Below are positions 8,178 through 17,044 of a stretch of 52,365 bases of DNA, piece after piece. The stretch lies in assembly GCA_900556395.1 (NCBI GenBank), contig USOQ01000004.1, positions 1 through 52,365 of the forward strand. Direction: 5' to 3'. The notes below the pieces were generated by a model that saw only the letters and a program-made list of their open reading frames with translations, ran no database searches and was not told the DNA's origin. The stretch's first letter is position 1. Each line of letters opens with the position of its first letter. A program made the position numbers and the translations under genes. This DNA is from Candidatus Segatella caccae. GTDB lineage: Bacteria; Bacteroidota; Bacteroidia; Bacteroidales; Bacteroidaceae.

Positions 8178-9362
8178 ATGAAGAATATTGTATCCAAACA
8201 GTTTCTGCTACCCTTTGTGCTCATCGCTTCCCTGTTTTTCTTTTGGGGGTTCGCTCATAGCATTCTCGACATTCTGAACAAGCACTATCAAGATGCACTT
8301 GTCATTTCCAAGACTCGTTCGGCCTTGGTACAGGCTATGGTGTATGGCGGTTATTTCATCATGGCCATACCAGCAGGAGCCATCATACGCAAGTGGGGCT
8401 ACAGGGCAGGAGTACTAACTGGGTTGATACTCTATGGAATAGGAGCTTTGCTCTTTATACCAGGCGAGATGATTATGTCGTTCAACTTCTTCCTGGTCTG
8501 CTTGTTTGTGATAGGCTGCGGACTCACTTGTCTGGAGACTGCCTCCAATCCCTACATAGCTGTATTGGGTGATGAGGAGACATCGGCATCGAGACTCAAC
8601 TTAGCCCAGTCGCTCAATGGCCTGGGTTGGATTGTAGGTCCCTTAGTAGGAGGCTTGCTGGTCTTTCGTGGTGCTGACGGCAACAGCGGTTCGGTGGCTC
8701 TCCCCTACACCATCATAGGTATAGCCGTTTTACTCATTGCCATCGTGATAAGCAGAGTAAAACTTCCAGAAATCAAAGAAGATACTGTCGATATCACTTC
8801 AGGCGAATCACTGTTTCATTCTCGCACCTTCGTCTTCGGTCTCATAGCCATCTTTTTCTATGTGGCAGCACAGACGGGTATCAACAGCTTCTTCATCAAC
8901 TATGTCACCGAAAGTCAGCCTTCGGTATCTTCACGCGATGCAGCCCTGATGCTATCGTTTGGTGGCATGGGACTCTTCTTTGTAGGACGCTTACTCGGTA
9001 GCTGGGGCATGAGTTACATCAAGGCTGGAGCCTTGTTATTGCTTTGTGCATTGGGAGCTTCTGCATGTATGTTGGTTGTCATATTAGGTTCTGGAATAAT
9101 AGCCGTTTCGGCATTAGTCATGACCTATCTCTGCGAATCGATTATGTTTCCCACCATTTTCGCATTAGCCTTACGAGGTCTGGATGCCAGCAACACCAAG
9201 CGTGGTTCTTCTTATCTCATCATGGGAATCGTGGGTGGAGCTATAGCTCCCATACTCATGGGAGTCTTAGGAGAAACCGATATGGCTATTGGCTTCATCA
9301 TTCCTTTGGTTTGCTTTATCGTCATTGCAGCCTTTGCCCTGCACCTGATACGAACAAAATGA
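8178..9362 (+). CDS. fucP: FucP-type sugar:proton symporter (MFS)
   Basis: The 394-aa integral membrane protein has about 12 hydrophobic segments and the signature of the fucose permease branch of MFS. The signature includes FFFWGFAHSILDILNKH near the N-terminus (with the conserved Asp of helix 1), LVQAMVYGGYFIMAIPAG, CLETASNPYIAVLG (with the conserved Glu of helix 4) and RLNLAQSLNGLGWIVGP. Relatives carry fucose, glucose/galactose or N-acetylglucosamine. It shares an operon with the nucleotidyltransferase/kinase-like gene 7 bp upstream, which fits import followed by activation of one sugar. The family is firm; the substrate is inferred. Confidence 0.85.
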   Translation: MKNIVSKQFLLPFVLIASLFFFWGFAHSILDILNKHYQDALVISKTRSALVQAMVYGGYFIMAIPAGAIIRKWGYRAGVLTGLILYGIGALLFIPGEMIMSFNFFLVCLFVIGCGLTCLETASNPYIAVLGDEETSASRLNLAQSLNGLGWIVGPLVGGLLVFRGADGNSGSVALPYTIIGIAVLLIAIVISRVKLPEIKEDTVDITSGESLFHSRTFVFGLIAIFFYVAAQTGINSFFINYVTESQPSVSSRDAALMLSFGGMGLFFVGRLLGSWGMSYIKAGALLLLCALGASACMLVVILGSGIIAVSALVMTYLCESIMFPTIFALALRGLDASNTKRGSSYLIMGIVGGAIAPILMGVLGETDMAIGFIIPLVCFIVIAAFALHLIRTK

Positions 9363-9448
9363 TGGAAAAAAAGGTTCAGGAGGCAATGGAAACGCCCCCT
9401 GAGCCAAGCCTGTTTGATTAGAGAGGGTTTACTTTTTGATAAAACATT

Positions 9449-9478
9449 CCCGAAGTACCATTTTCAGAGGACTTCGGG
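9449..9478 (+). terminator. possible terminator hairpin after the transporter gene
   Basis: CCCGAAGT (9449-9456) pairs with ACTTCGGG (9471-9478) across a 14-nt loop. There is no T-tract, so it may be only a weak stop or a stabilising 3' hairpin. Confidence 0.35.
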
Positions 9479-9538
9479 CGGGGAATTGTGCACTTTAGAG
9501 TTTTTGCGGACAGCAATAAAAAAAAGTTGACTTTTTCA

Positions 9539-9567
9539 TTGCGGCTTGATTAATTTTGTTACCTTTG
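9539..9567 (+). promoter_or_regulatory. promoter of the BspA-like repeat gene
   Basis: TTG at 9539-9541 and TACCTTTG at 9560-9567 are 18 nt apart and match the Bacteroidetes -33/-7 pattern. The -7 lies 42 bp before the ATG at 9610, which supports that start over the one at 9556. Confidence 0.65.
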
Positions 9568-9609
9568 CAGATGATAATCGATTATTTTTACCTAATAGTA
9601 ACCAATAGT

Positions 9610-11391
9610 ATGAGAAATCAAGTATTCATCTTGTGTAGTGCCCTCTTCCTGTTTGTCGGGCATAACGACGCCAACGCCCAGGGCTTCCTGAAGAAGTTGG
9701 GCAAGCGCCTCGAGCAGAAAATAGAAAATACTGTCGGGGGCAAAGTCAGCCGCACCGTCAAGGGTACGGTCAATGGCGCTGCCGATAAGACCGTGCGCAC
9801 AGTTACTGGAGGCAAAGTGAAGTCTTCGCCCGTACGTGCCGGCGGCCAGTCGTCGAGCCGGCAGAGCGCACGTAACCGTAGACTCGAGCAGCAGGCCGAT
9901 GCCATGTTGGGCCCCGACCACAACCGCAATGCCGAGGATGCGGCGCCTACCGTACGCATCCCTAAGGAGCACACGGCGCTCTTTGCCCCGCTGGGTTATG
10001 AAGCCGACCCGTCTCTGGGTACCAAGACCTTCAAGCCCGTCAATCCGCCCGTCCAGGCAGCAGACCAGGTGGCATGGAGCGGCAAGATGCCCGCACCCCA
10101 AAACCTTACCAACCAGTCGCTTATCGATATGTACAACATGCTGTCGACCGCCAGCGACTATGCAGATATGAGTCTCTCGCCCGCCCGTCATTACCTGTCG
10201 AATGTCACCAGTGTGCTCTTTGGCCGCATCGATGCGCTCGACGAGCTGTATGAAAACATCCAGGAAGCCCGCGAGAAGTATAGCATGACCGACTGTTACG
10301 AATGGAGCATCAACATTAGCCACCGAAATCTCGTCAGAGTAATCAGTTCCGACCAGTATAAGGCGATGATACGCTCGTCGCTCGAGCCACTCTTCACGTT
10401 GCCACAGACAATGTTTAACAACTACCCCGAGTTGAAGGAGTACTTCGCCAAGCACGGCGGACTCAGAGATGCCCACAAACTCCAGCTCACCAAGTGGGAC
10501 CCCGAGCCCAACAAGCAGTCGGTGCACACTTCTTCGGGTGGCAAGGGCACGGTTGTCTCCAGCACCGCGGGCCATTCGGGAGAGATAGACCTCGACGGCG
10601 TATACTATATCATCAACAACAAGTCCAGAAGCGTCGGCGTGAAGCGTACCGCCACAGCCCACCTCTCGGGCAAGGATGTCGTCATCCCCGAGCATATCGA
10701 GATTTCCGGCGTCAAATATCCCGTCACCATAGTCTATGCCAGCGCCTTTGAGAGTGCCGCCATCCGCAGCATCAAGCTGCCTTCCACCCTGAAGGAGATA
10801 GGACACAAGGCATTCCGCGGCACCGCCATCTCCGAGGTCACCATCCCCGCTTCGGTCCAGAAAATCGAGGGCTCGGCTTTCAGCTGCATCAACAATCTTA
10901 CCAAGGTGGTCTTCGAGGGCCAGAGCATGCAGCTGATAGAGGGATGCTTCTACCGCTGTCCCAAGTTGCAGAGCGTAGTCTTCCCCGCCCAGCTCGCCAA
11001 GGATATGACCTACGACATGTTCCGCGACTGCAAGTCGCTCACCCGCGTAGTCCTGCCCAAGAACCTGCGCGTCATTCCCGAAGGCACGTTTGCCGGCTGC
11101 ACCAATCTCAAGCAGTTAGACCTCCCCGCCACGGTCACCACCATCTGCGGTCAGGCGTTCTCCGACTGTGGCATCACCTCGCTCTACATGCCCAATGTCA
11201 CCGAACTCAAGGACGGAGCCTTCCTCGACTGCAATACGCTCAAGACCATCACCATCGGCAAGACGCTGAGAGACCGCCTGGTCAGCGACAACTGCTGGGG
11301 CTATACCACCAATTTCGGAGAGAATCCTCATCTCCAGCTGGTGCTCAAGAATGGCGAAGTCTCCTTGCCTCCTTCGGTCAAGGTGATGTAG
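9610..11391 (+). CDS. secreted BspA-like leucine-rich repeat protein, GC-rich
   Basis: With the start at 9610 the protein is 593 aa and begins with a clear signal peptide (RNQVFILCSALFLFVGHNDA, cleaved near NAQG). Residues about 25-75 are basic with repeated TV/KV patterns (KVSRTVKGTVNGAADKTVRT). About 90-330 is a region I do not recognise. About 375-570 holds tandem LRR_5 (BspA-type) repeats such as SIKLPSTLKEIGHKAFRG, EVTIPASVQKIEGSAFS and QLDLPATVTTICGQAFSDCG. Such repeats mediate adhesion or protein binding at the cell surface in this group. An upstream start at 9556 is in frame but overlaps the promoter. The gene is much richer in GC than its neighbours (38 of 60 bases in 10021-10080 versus 27 of 60 in 8221-8280), which suggests acquisition from elsewhere. 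No sorting tail is evident. Confidence 0.85.
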   Translation: MRNQVFILCSALFLFVGHNDANAQGFLKKLGKRLEQKIENTVGGKVSRTVKGTVNGAADKTVRTVTGGKVKSSPVRAGGQSSSRQSARNRRLEQQADAMLGPDHNRNAEDAAPTVRIPKEHTALFAPLGYEADPSLGTKTFKPVNPPVQAADQVAWSGKMPAPQNLTNQSLIDMYNMLSTASDYADMSLSPARHYLSNVTSVLFGRIDALDELYENIQEAREKYSMTDCYEWSINISHRNLVRVISSDQYKAMIRSSLEPLFTLPQTMFNNYPELKEYFAKHGGLRDAHKLQLTKWDPEPNKQSVHTSSGGKGTVVSSTAGHSGEIDLDGVYYIINNKSRSVGVKRTATAHLSGKDVVIPEHIEISGVKYPVTIVYASAFESAAIRSIKLPSTLKEIGHKAFRGTAISEVTIPASVQKIEGSAFSCINNLTKVVFEGQSMQLIEGCFYRCPKLQSVVFPAQLAKDMTYDMFRDCKSLTRVVLPKNLRVIPEGTFAGCTNLKQLDLPATVTTICGQAFSDCGITSLYMPNVTELKDGAFLDCNTLKTITIGKTLRDRLVSDNCWGYTTNFGENPHLQLVLKNGEVSLPPSVKVM

Positions 11392-11402
11392 CCCACCTCC
11401 TT

Positions 11403-11454
11403 CCGCAGTCACCCATTCATCCGCGGCATCCCCCCGATGAATGGGTGACTGCGG
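11403..11454 (+). terminator. strong hairpin after the BspA-like gene
   Basis: A perfect 19-bp stem pairs 11403-11421 with 11436-11454 around a 14-nt loop, 12 bp after the stop codon. It is followed by a G-run and then a short T-run (GGCTTTTCG). It shares the high GC of the gene, so it probably travelled with it. Confidence 0.75.
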
Positions 11455-11666
11455 GGGGGTGGCTTTTCGTCAGATTCGCGCTTCTATTTATACAGACCAC
11501 ACCTCTATACATCCGGATATAGCCCTCAACTGCAGATTTCGAACTTCTAATCAGATTTTAATTTCACCTTAATCGTTTCTAATTTCTTCCTTGTTGAGCA
11601 AATATATTAACTGACCATACATCGGCTGTCCGCTAAAATGTTTACCTTTATTCATAGTTGCTTGAG

Positions 11667-11773
11667 CCCAAAACGGTCATTAGGCCGTTTGGTGTGTTAT
11701 TTGATTATTATGCTCGCAGTCTTTTGTCTTCTAAAAGAGCAAAATCCAAGCAAGCCCTAATGACCGATTTGGG
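11667..11773. repeat. imperfect inverted repeat in a gene-poor gap
   Basis: In the 484-bp gap between the BspA-like gene and speA, CCCAAAACGGTCATTAGG (11667-11684) recurs inverted at 11756-11773 with one mismatch in 18. The arms are about 70 bp apart. The left arm alone can also fold (AACGG...CCGTT). No transposase or convincing gene is present. A 39-codon open frame (11638 to about 11760) runs through it but has no recognisable features. This may be a relic of a small non-autonomous element. Confidence 0.5.
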
Positions 11774-11814
11774 ATAATATAGGAGAGAAAGGACACCATA
11801 GCCTAAGAAAAGAT

Positions 11815-11850
11815 AAAAGCCCGAAAATCTTGTTTGATTTTCGAGCTTTT
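11815..11850 (-). terminator. terminator of the topA-aroK-speA unit
   Basis: AAAAGC plus CGAAAATC (11815-11829) pair with GATTTTCG plus GCTTTT (11836-11850), interrupted by one C/A mismatch. It lies 25 bp beyond the speA stop. On the minus strand it ends in a T-rich run, and on the plus strand it could also work. Confidence 0.7.
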
Positions 11851-11875
11851 ATAAAGATGAATATTTCTGTTCTGC

Positions 11876-13768
11876 TTACTGAAGATAAGTATAACCAAAG
11901 AGTCCATTGCGATAGGTGGCAAGGAACTCCTTACCCTCTTCGAGCGAGATCTTTCCTTCCTTTACACTCTTGGTTACCCATTGCTCCAGCTGACGCACGA
12001 GCTTCTTAGGATTGTACTGCACATAGTCGAGCACCTCTTCTACCGTTTCACCATCAAAGATCTGGTCGATGTTGTATTTACCATCCTTCACTGAGATGTG
12101 TGCCGCATTGGTGTCGCCAAAGAGATTGTGCATATCGCCTAAAATCTCCTGGTAAGCTCCCACGAGGAACACACCCAGGTAATAAGGCTCATTGTTCTTG
12201 AGTGCATGCAGAGGAAGGACATGCCCTATATGACCATCAGTAACAAAGTTGGCTATCTTGCCATCGCTGTCGCAGGTGATGTCCTGTAAAGTAGCATTGC
12301 GCGAAGGGCGCTCATTGAGTCGCTGTATCGGCATGATAGGGAAGAGCTGGTCGATGGCCCAACTATCAGGCAGACTCTGGAAGAGCGAGAAGTTGCAGAA
12401 ATACTTGTCAGCAAGCAGTTTGTCGAGTCCTCTCAGTTCTTCTGGTACATGCTTCATGTGCTTAGCCAGATTGTTAATTTCGTGGCATACACTCCAGTAC
12501 ATGGCTTCTATCTCTGCACGAGTCTTCAAGTCTACAATTCCATGAGAGAAAAGTTCCAATGCTTCATCGCGTATCTGTTCTGCATCGTGCCAGTCTTCAA
12601 GCATATTGCGTGGATTCAGGTTATCCCAGATGTCGTAGAGATCTTTTACCAGCTGATGGTCTTCCTCCTTAGCCTCGAACTCTTCGGGCATCTCGGGTAA
12701 CGATGCGGTCTCGAGAACGTCGATAACGAGAACACTATGATGAGCCGACAGGGAACGGCCACTTTCAGTGATGAGGTTAGGATGACTGATGTTATTCTTG
12801 TTGGCTGCATCAACGAATGTATAGACACAGTCGTTGACATACTCCTGAATGGAATAGTTGACAGAGCTTTCGCTGCTCGATGAGCGGGTGCCATCGTAGT
12901 CAACACCCAATCCACCACCACAGTCTACAAAGTCGACATCGTAGCCCATCTTGTGAAGATTGATATAGAACTGTGCCGCCTCGCGCAAGGCTGTCTGTAT
13001 GCGTCGTATCTTAGTAATCTGGCTTCCGATATGGAAGTGGATAAGGCGCAGACAGTCATGAAGTCCCATTTCGTCTATCTTGTTAAGTGCTGTCAGCAAC
13101 TCGGCACTTGTCAGTCCGAATTTAGATGCGTCACCACCACTCTCTGCCCACTTACCCGAGCCAGACGAAGCCAACTTAATACGGATACCTATGTTGGGAC
13201 GGACGTTCAACTTTTTGGCTGTCTTAGCAATGATGTCGAGCTCGTTGAGCTTTTCCACCACAATGAAGATGCGCTTTCCCATCTTTTGTGCAAGGAGTGC
13301 CAACTCGATATAGCTTTCGTCCTTGTAACCATTGCAGATGATGAGCGAATCACTCTGACACTGTACAGCGATAACGGCATGAAGCTCAGGTTTAGAACCA
13401 GCTTCGAGACCGAGGTTAAACTTCTTGCCGTGGGATATGATTTCTTCTACGACAGGCTGCATCTGGTTGACCTTGATGGGATAGATGACGAAGTTTTCAC
13501 CTTTATATCCATATTCCTCCTTAGCCTTCTGGAAACAGCTGGCTGTCTTCTCGATACGGTTGTCAAGAATATCTGGGAAGCGAAGCAGCACAGGTGCCGT
13601 GATGTCTCGCAGGGCTAACTCATCCATGATATCACGTAGATCTATCTGCGTGTTATCCTTACATGGAGTTACATAGACATCACCTTTATCGTTGATGCCA
13701 AAGTAAGAAGTGCCCCAACCATTGATGTTGTAGAGCTCCTTCGAGTCGTCAATAGTCCATTTCTTCAT
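11876..13768 (-). CDS. speA: biosynthetic arginine decarboxylase
   Basis: SpeA makes agmatine from arginine, the first step of polyamine synthesis by the agmatine route. The 630-aa length and layout match the family. The PLP-binding lysine is Lys99 in VIYPIKVNQ. The barrel motifs NLGLEAGSKPEL, IGIRIKLASSGSGKW and LIHFHIGSQ, and the second-domain motif VDCGGGLGVDY, are all present. GRSLSAHHSVLVIDV and the C-terminal arginine-decarboxylase helical region follow. It is the last gene of a minus-strand cluster after topA and aroK, with a 115-bp gap upstream, so it may also have its own promoter; I found no good -7 box in the gap. Confidence 0.96.
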   Translation of the reverse strand: MKKWTIDDSKELYNINGWGTSYFGINDKGDVYVTPCKDNTQIDLRDIMDELALRDITAPVLLRFPDILDNRIEKTASCFQKAKEEYGYKGENFVIYPIKVNQMQPVVEEIISHGKKFNLGLEAGSKPELHAVIAVQCQSDSLIICNGYKDESYIELALLAQKMGKRIFIVVEKLNELDIIAKTAKKLNVRPNIGIRIKLASSGSGKWAESGGDASKFGLTSAELLTALNKIDEMGLHDCLRLIHFHIGSQITKIRRIQTALREAAQFYINLHKMGYDVDFVDCGGGLGVDYDGTRSSSSESSVNYSIQEYVNDCVYTFVDAANKNNISHPNLITESGRSLSAHHSVLVIDVLETASLPEMPEEFEAKEEDHQLVKDLYDIWDNLNPRNMLEDWHDAEQIRDEALELFSHGIVDLKTRAEIEAMYWSVCHEINNLAKHMKHVPEELRGLDKLLADKYFCNFSLFQSLPDSWAIDQLFPIMPIQRLNERPSRNATLQDITCDSDGKIANFVTDGHIGHVLPLHALKNNEPYYLGVFLVGAYQEILGDMHNLFGDTNAAHISVKDGKYNIDQIFDGETVEEVLDYVQYNPKKLVRQLEQWVTKSVKEGKISLEEGKEFLATYRNGLFGYTYLQ

Positions 13769-13883
13769 TTCTTCTTTCTTACTGGTGTGATAGTAGTCTT
13801 TTTGTTGTCGTAATTATTATTATCTAAATATATTTATTTTGTGTCATATATACTGGATATCCAGCATGTGCATACCAAGGGCT

Positions 13884-14411
13884 TTATATGCCCAACTGCT
13901 GGCGCAGCAGCTTCACCGTGTTCTGTATCTTATCATAGTCGTCGATGACATCGATATCAAAAATATACTGAGCCTTCATATAGTAGGGCTCGCGCAACTT
14001 AAGCTGGTCATGAATAAAGATTTCCACCTCCTCAGGAGTCTTGTTGAGCAACAATGGCCGTACCCCCTTACCCATCTGCAGATGGGCATGAAGCGTCTCA
14101 GGAGTAGCCTTCAGATAGACTGTCGTACCCAACTGGTTCATATAATCCATGTTATCGAAAAAACATGGTGTGCCACCTCCACAGCTCACAACGACGTTCT
14201 CAAACTCAGCCACTTCGTGCAGCATATTGTGCTCTATGAGACGAAATCCCTCCTCGCCTTTCTCGTCGAAGATTTCTTTGACAGTCTTGTGCATACGGGT
14301 CTCGATATACCAGTCGAGATCGTAGAACATGACACCCAGTTCTTTAGCAAGGGCTTTGCCGACCGTTGTCTTGCCTGCGCCCATATATCCGATGATGATG
14401 ATCGACTTCAT
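13884..14411 (-). CDS. aroK: shikimate kinase
   Basis: AroK phosphorylates shikimate in the chorismate pathway. The 175-aa protein has the Walker A loop GYMGAGKTT (8-16) and the shikimate-binding Asp33 in FYDLDWYIE. It also has EEGFRLIEHNML, the glycine triplet CGGGTPCF, and the lid region GKGVRPLL with the catalytic arginine. The start is 4 bp after the topA stop, so the two are almost certainly co-transcribed and probably coupled. Confidence 0.96.
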   Translation of the reverse strand: MKSIIIIGYMGAGKTTVGKALAKELGVMFYDLDWYIETRMHKTVKEIFDEKGEEGFRLIEHNMLHEVAEFENVVVSCGGGTPCFFDNMDYMNQLGTTVYLKATPETLHAHLQMGKGVRPLLLNKTPEEVEIFIHDQLKLREPYYMKAQYIFDIDVIDDYDKIQNTVKLLRQQLGI

Positions 14412-14415
14412 AGGC

Positions 14416-16740
14416 TTACTTACGACGGCTTGCTTTAGGTTCGGGAGCTTCCTTGATAATCGTCATACACTCATCATAGGTAAGTTCCTCTACATGGGAT
14501 TGCTTATTCTTCGGTATACGATAGTTCTTGCCATCGTAGGCAATATAAGGTCCGTATCGTCCATTCAGAAGTTCGAGTTTAGCATCTTCGTCAAAGAGTT
14601 TGATGTGACGTTTCTGTTCGGTCTCTCGCTTCTCCAGTATCAGCTCAACCGCTCTTTCGAGAGTGAGACTTAGAGGATCTTCGCCCTTAGGGATAGATAC
14701 ATACTTTTTATTGTGGAGCACATAAGGACCGAAACGACCTGCACCAATGGTAACAGGTGCGCCTTCAAACTCGCCAACCTGGCGGGGCAACTTGAAGAGT
14801 TCGATAGCCTCATCGAGCGTGATGGTCTCAATACTCTTGTCAGCAGGCAACTGTGCGAAGAGAGGCTTATCCTTATCTTCTGCAGAACCTATCTGTACGA
14901 CAGGGCCAAAGCGACCTATCTTGACAAACACAGGGCGTCCGCTCTTAGGGTCGGTACCCAATGCACGCTCACCTGCCTTGTGCTCACTACGGGCATTCAT
15001 CACCTTGTCGACTTCGGGTTCGAAGGTCTTATCGAAGGTCTTCATCCATTCATTCCACTCGGTGTTACCCTCAGCAATATCATCAAACTTCTTCTCCACA
15101 TTGGCAGTGAAGTTATAGTCCATGATATTGGGGAAGTTCTTCATCAAGAAGTCGTTTACCACAATGCCGATATCGGTAGGCAATAGTTTACCCTTCTCAG
15201 AGCCAGCCATCTCCTTCTTGGTCTTCTGTGTAACCTTTATTCCTTTCAGCGTACTGATGGTATAGGTGCGCTCGGCGCCATTCTTGTCGCCTTTCTGCAC
15301 ATACTCACGTTGCTGAATCGTGCTAATGGTAGGAGCATAGGTAGAAGGACGTCCGATACCAAGGTCTTCAAGTTTCTTAACAAGACTTGCTTCTGTGTAT
15401 CGAGTAGGCGCCATAGAGAAACGCTCTGTGGCTGTTATCTCACGACGCTGCAACTCATCACCTTGCTGCATAGCAGGCAGGATATGGGTAGCCTCCTCCA
15501 GGTTCTCCTCTTCGTCGGTTGACTCACGATATACTTTCAGGAAACCATCGAAAACGACGACCTCACCACTGGCAACAAACTTCTCTATGGTGTTGTCAAT
15601 GTCAATATTGATGGTAGTTTTCTCTATCTGAGCATCAGCCATCTGTGAAGCAATAGTGCGCTTCCAGATAAGCTCGTAGAGTCGCTTTTCCTGACTCGTT
15701 CCATCGATGGTGAGAGCGGTCATGTCGGTAGGACGAATAGCCTCGTGTGCCTCTTGCGCACCCTTCGAACTGGTGTGATAATTACGAGTAAGGCTATATT
15801 TCTCACCATATACTTTTTTTATCTCTGCAGCACTGGCATCCTTGCAGAAAGTAGACAGATTGACACTATCGGTACGCATGTAGGTGATGCGTCCACCCTC
15901 ATAGAGTCGCTGTGCTATCATCATGGTTTGGCTCACTGTGAATCCCAACTTACGGGCAGCCTCCTGCTGTAAGGTAGAGGTGGTGAAAGGAGGCGCAGGA
16001 GTACGCTTGAGAGGCTTCTTGCTGACAGCCTCAACAGTAAACTTGGCATCCTTGCACTTCTCAAGGAAAGCATCTACCTCTTCCTGGGTCTTGAAGTGCT
16101 TATCGAGTTCTGCCTTTACCTCGGTAGCATTGCCGTTCTCATTGATGAGGGCGAAGATGGCATTGACGCGGAAATAAGGTTCGCTCTTAAACTTCTGTAC
16201 CTCTCGTTCACGCTCTACGATGAGTCGCACTGCAACACTCTGCACACGGCCAGCAGAAAGGGCTGGCTTCACCTTGCGCCAAAGTACAGGAGAAAGTTTG
16301 AAACCAACAATACGGTCGAGCACACGACGCGCCTGCTGGGCATTCACTAAGTTCATGTCCAGATGGCGAGGATGCTGTATCGCATCCAGAATAGCAGATT
16401 TGGTAATCTCATGGAAGACGATACGGCTTGTCTTCTCTTCGTCCAATCCGAGTACTTCGCAAAGGTGCCAACTGATGGCTTCTCCCTCGCGGTCCTCATC
16501 GGAAGCCAACCAAATCTTCTGGGCTTTCTTGGCTGTCGATTTCAATTCGGCAACGAGCTTTTTCTTCTCCTCTGGAATCTCGTAGTCGGGTTCCATCGTT
16601 TGCTCATTTATACTCAGTTCCTTCTTCTTTAGGTCACGAATATGACCATAAGAAGACATTACTTTATAGTCTTTACCTAAGAATTCTTCAATTTTCTTGG
16701 CCTTTGCGGGGCTCTCAACGATAACTAAATTTTCTTGCAT
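14416..16740 (-). CDS. topA: DNA topoisomerase I (type IA)
   Basis: TopA relaxes negative supercoils. The 774-aa protein begins with the TOPRIM domain (NLVIVESPAKAKKIEEFLG), has the metal-binding DEDRE at 81-85, the LSAGRVQSVAVRLI segment, and the catalytic tyrosine Tyr287 in GGRITYMRTDS. After the core there are C-terminal repeats with the pattern GRFGPVVQ, GRFGPYVLH and GRYGPYIAY, the short basic DNA-binding repeats seen in Bacteroidetes enzymes instead of cysteine-rich zinc fingers. The protein ends KASRRK. The order topA-aroK-speA is compact here. Confidence 0.97.
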   Translation of the reverse strand: MQENLVIVESPAKAKKIEEFLGKDYKVMSSYGHIRDLKKKELSINEQTMEPDYEIPEEKKKLVAELKSTAKKAQKIWLASDEDREGEAISWHLCEVLGLDEEKTSRIVFHEITKSAILDAIQHPRHLDMNLVNAQQARRVLDRIVGFKLSPVLWRKVKPALSAGRVQSVAVRLIVEREREVQKFKSEPYFRVNAIFALINENGNATEVKAELDKHFKTQEEVDAFLEKCKDAKFTVEAVSKKPLKRTPAPPFTTSTLQQEAARKLGFTVSQTMMIAQRLYEGGRITYMRTDSVNLSTFCKDASAAEIKKVYGEKYSLTRNYHTSSKGAQEAHEAIRPTDMTALTIDGTSQEKRLYELIWKRTIASQMADAQIEKTTINIDIDNTIEKFVASGEVVVFDGFLKVYRESTDEEENLEEATHILPAMQQGDELQRREITATERFSMAPTRYTEASLVKKLEDLGIGRPSTYAPTISTIQQREYVQKGDKNGAERTYTISTLKGIKVTQKTKKEMAGSEKGKLLPTDIGIVVNDFLMKNFPNIMDYNFTANVEKKFDDIAEGNTEWNEWMKTFDKTFEPEVDKVMNARSEHKAGERALGTDPKSGRPVFVKIGRFGPVVQIGSAEDKDKPLFAQLPADKSIETITLDEAIELFKLPRQVGEFEGAPVTIGAGRFGPYVLHNKKYVSIPKGEDPLSLTLERAVELILEKRETEQKRHIKLFDEDAKLELLNGRYGPYIAYDGKNYRIPKNKQSHVEELTYDECMTIIKEAPEPKASRRK

Positions 16741-16768
16741 AAGCTTATATACAATTACTTTTGGTCGA

Positions 16769-16776
16769 CAAAAGTA
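16769..16776 (-). promoter_or_regulatory. topA promoter -7 element
   Basis: TACTTTTG on the minus strand matches TAnnTTTG, 28 bp before the topA start. The remaining 16777-16984 stretch of the 304-bp gap is AT-rich and I see no gene or other structure in it. Confidence 0.5.
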
Positions 16777-16984
16777 AGTAAACTTTTTGCTTATACCTTA
16801 TTATATAGAGTTTTTTTTTGCTTTTTTAATGTTTGAGGGTATAAAAAAGGAAAAGAGAGTGCAAAAAGATAGCTCTATTCACCTTTACTGGTTTATAAGA
16901 AGCTACCCAAGAAATCTATATACGTAATATACAATTGAATAATATGTGAAAAACATGGGAAAAGGCACACATCAGACTAAGAAG

Positions 16985-17019
16985 GAAATAAAGGCAAGCT
17001 TTCTGCTTGCCTTTATTTC
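16985..17019 (-). terminator. terminator of the phosphatase gene, possibly bidirectional
   Basis: A perfect 15-bp stem pairs 16985-16999 with 17005-17019 around a 5-nt loop (AAAGGCAAGC...GCTTGCCTTT core). It lies 25 bp beyond the stop at 17045. The A/T-rich outer stem supplies T-runs in both directions. Confidence 0.75.
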
Positions 17020-17044
17020 AGGTCTATCCTCTTTGAACACTCTC

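Noticed and set aside
9359..9421. 20-codon frame overlapping the transporter stop as ATGA (MMEKKVQEAMETPPEPSLFD)
   Set aside because: The overlap is attractive, but the frame is very short, with no recognisable relatives or features.
9592..10806. 404-aa open frame on the minus strand opposite the BspA-like gene
   Set aside because: High GC lengthens antisense frames; the product has no recognisable motif, and the plus strand has a signal peptide, LRRs, a promoter and a hairpin.
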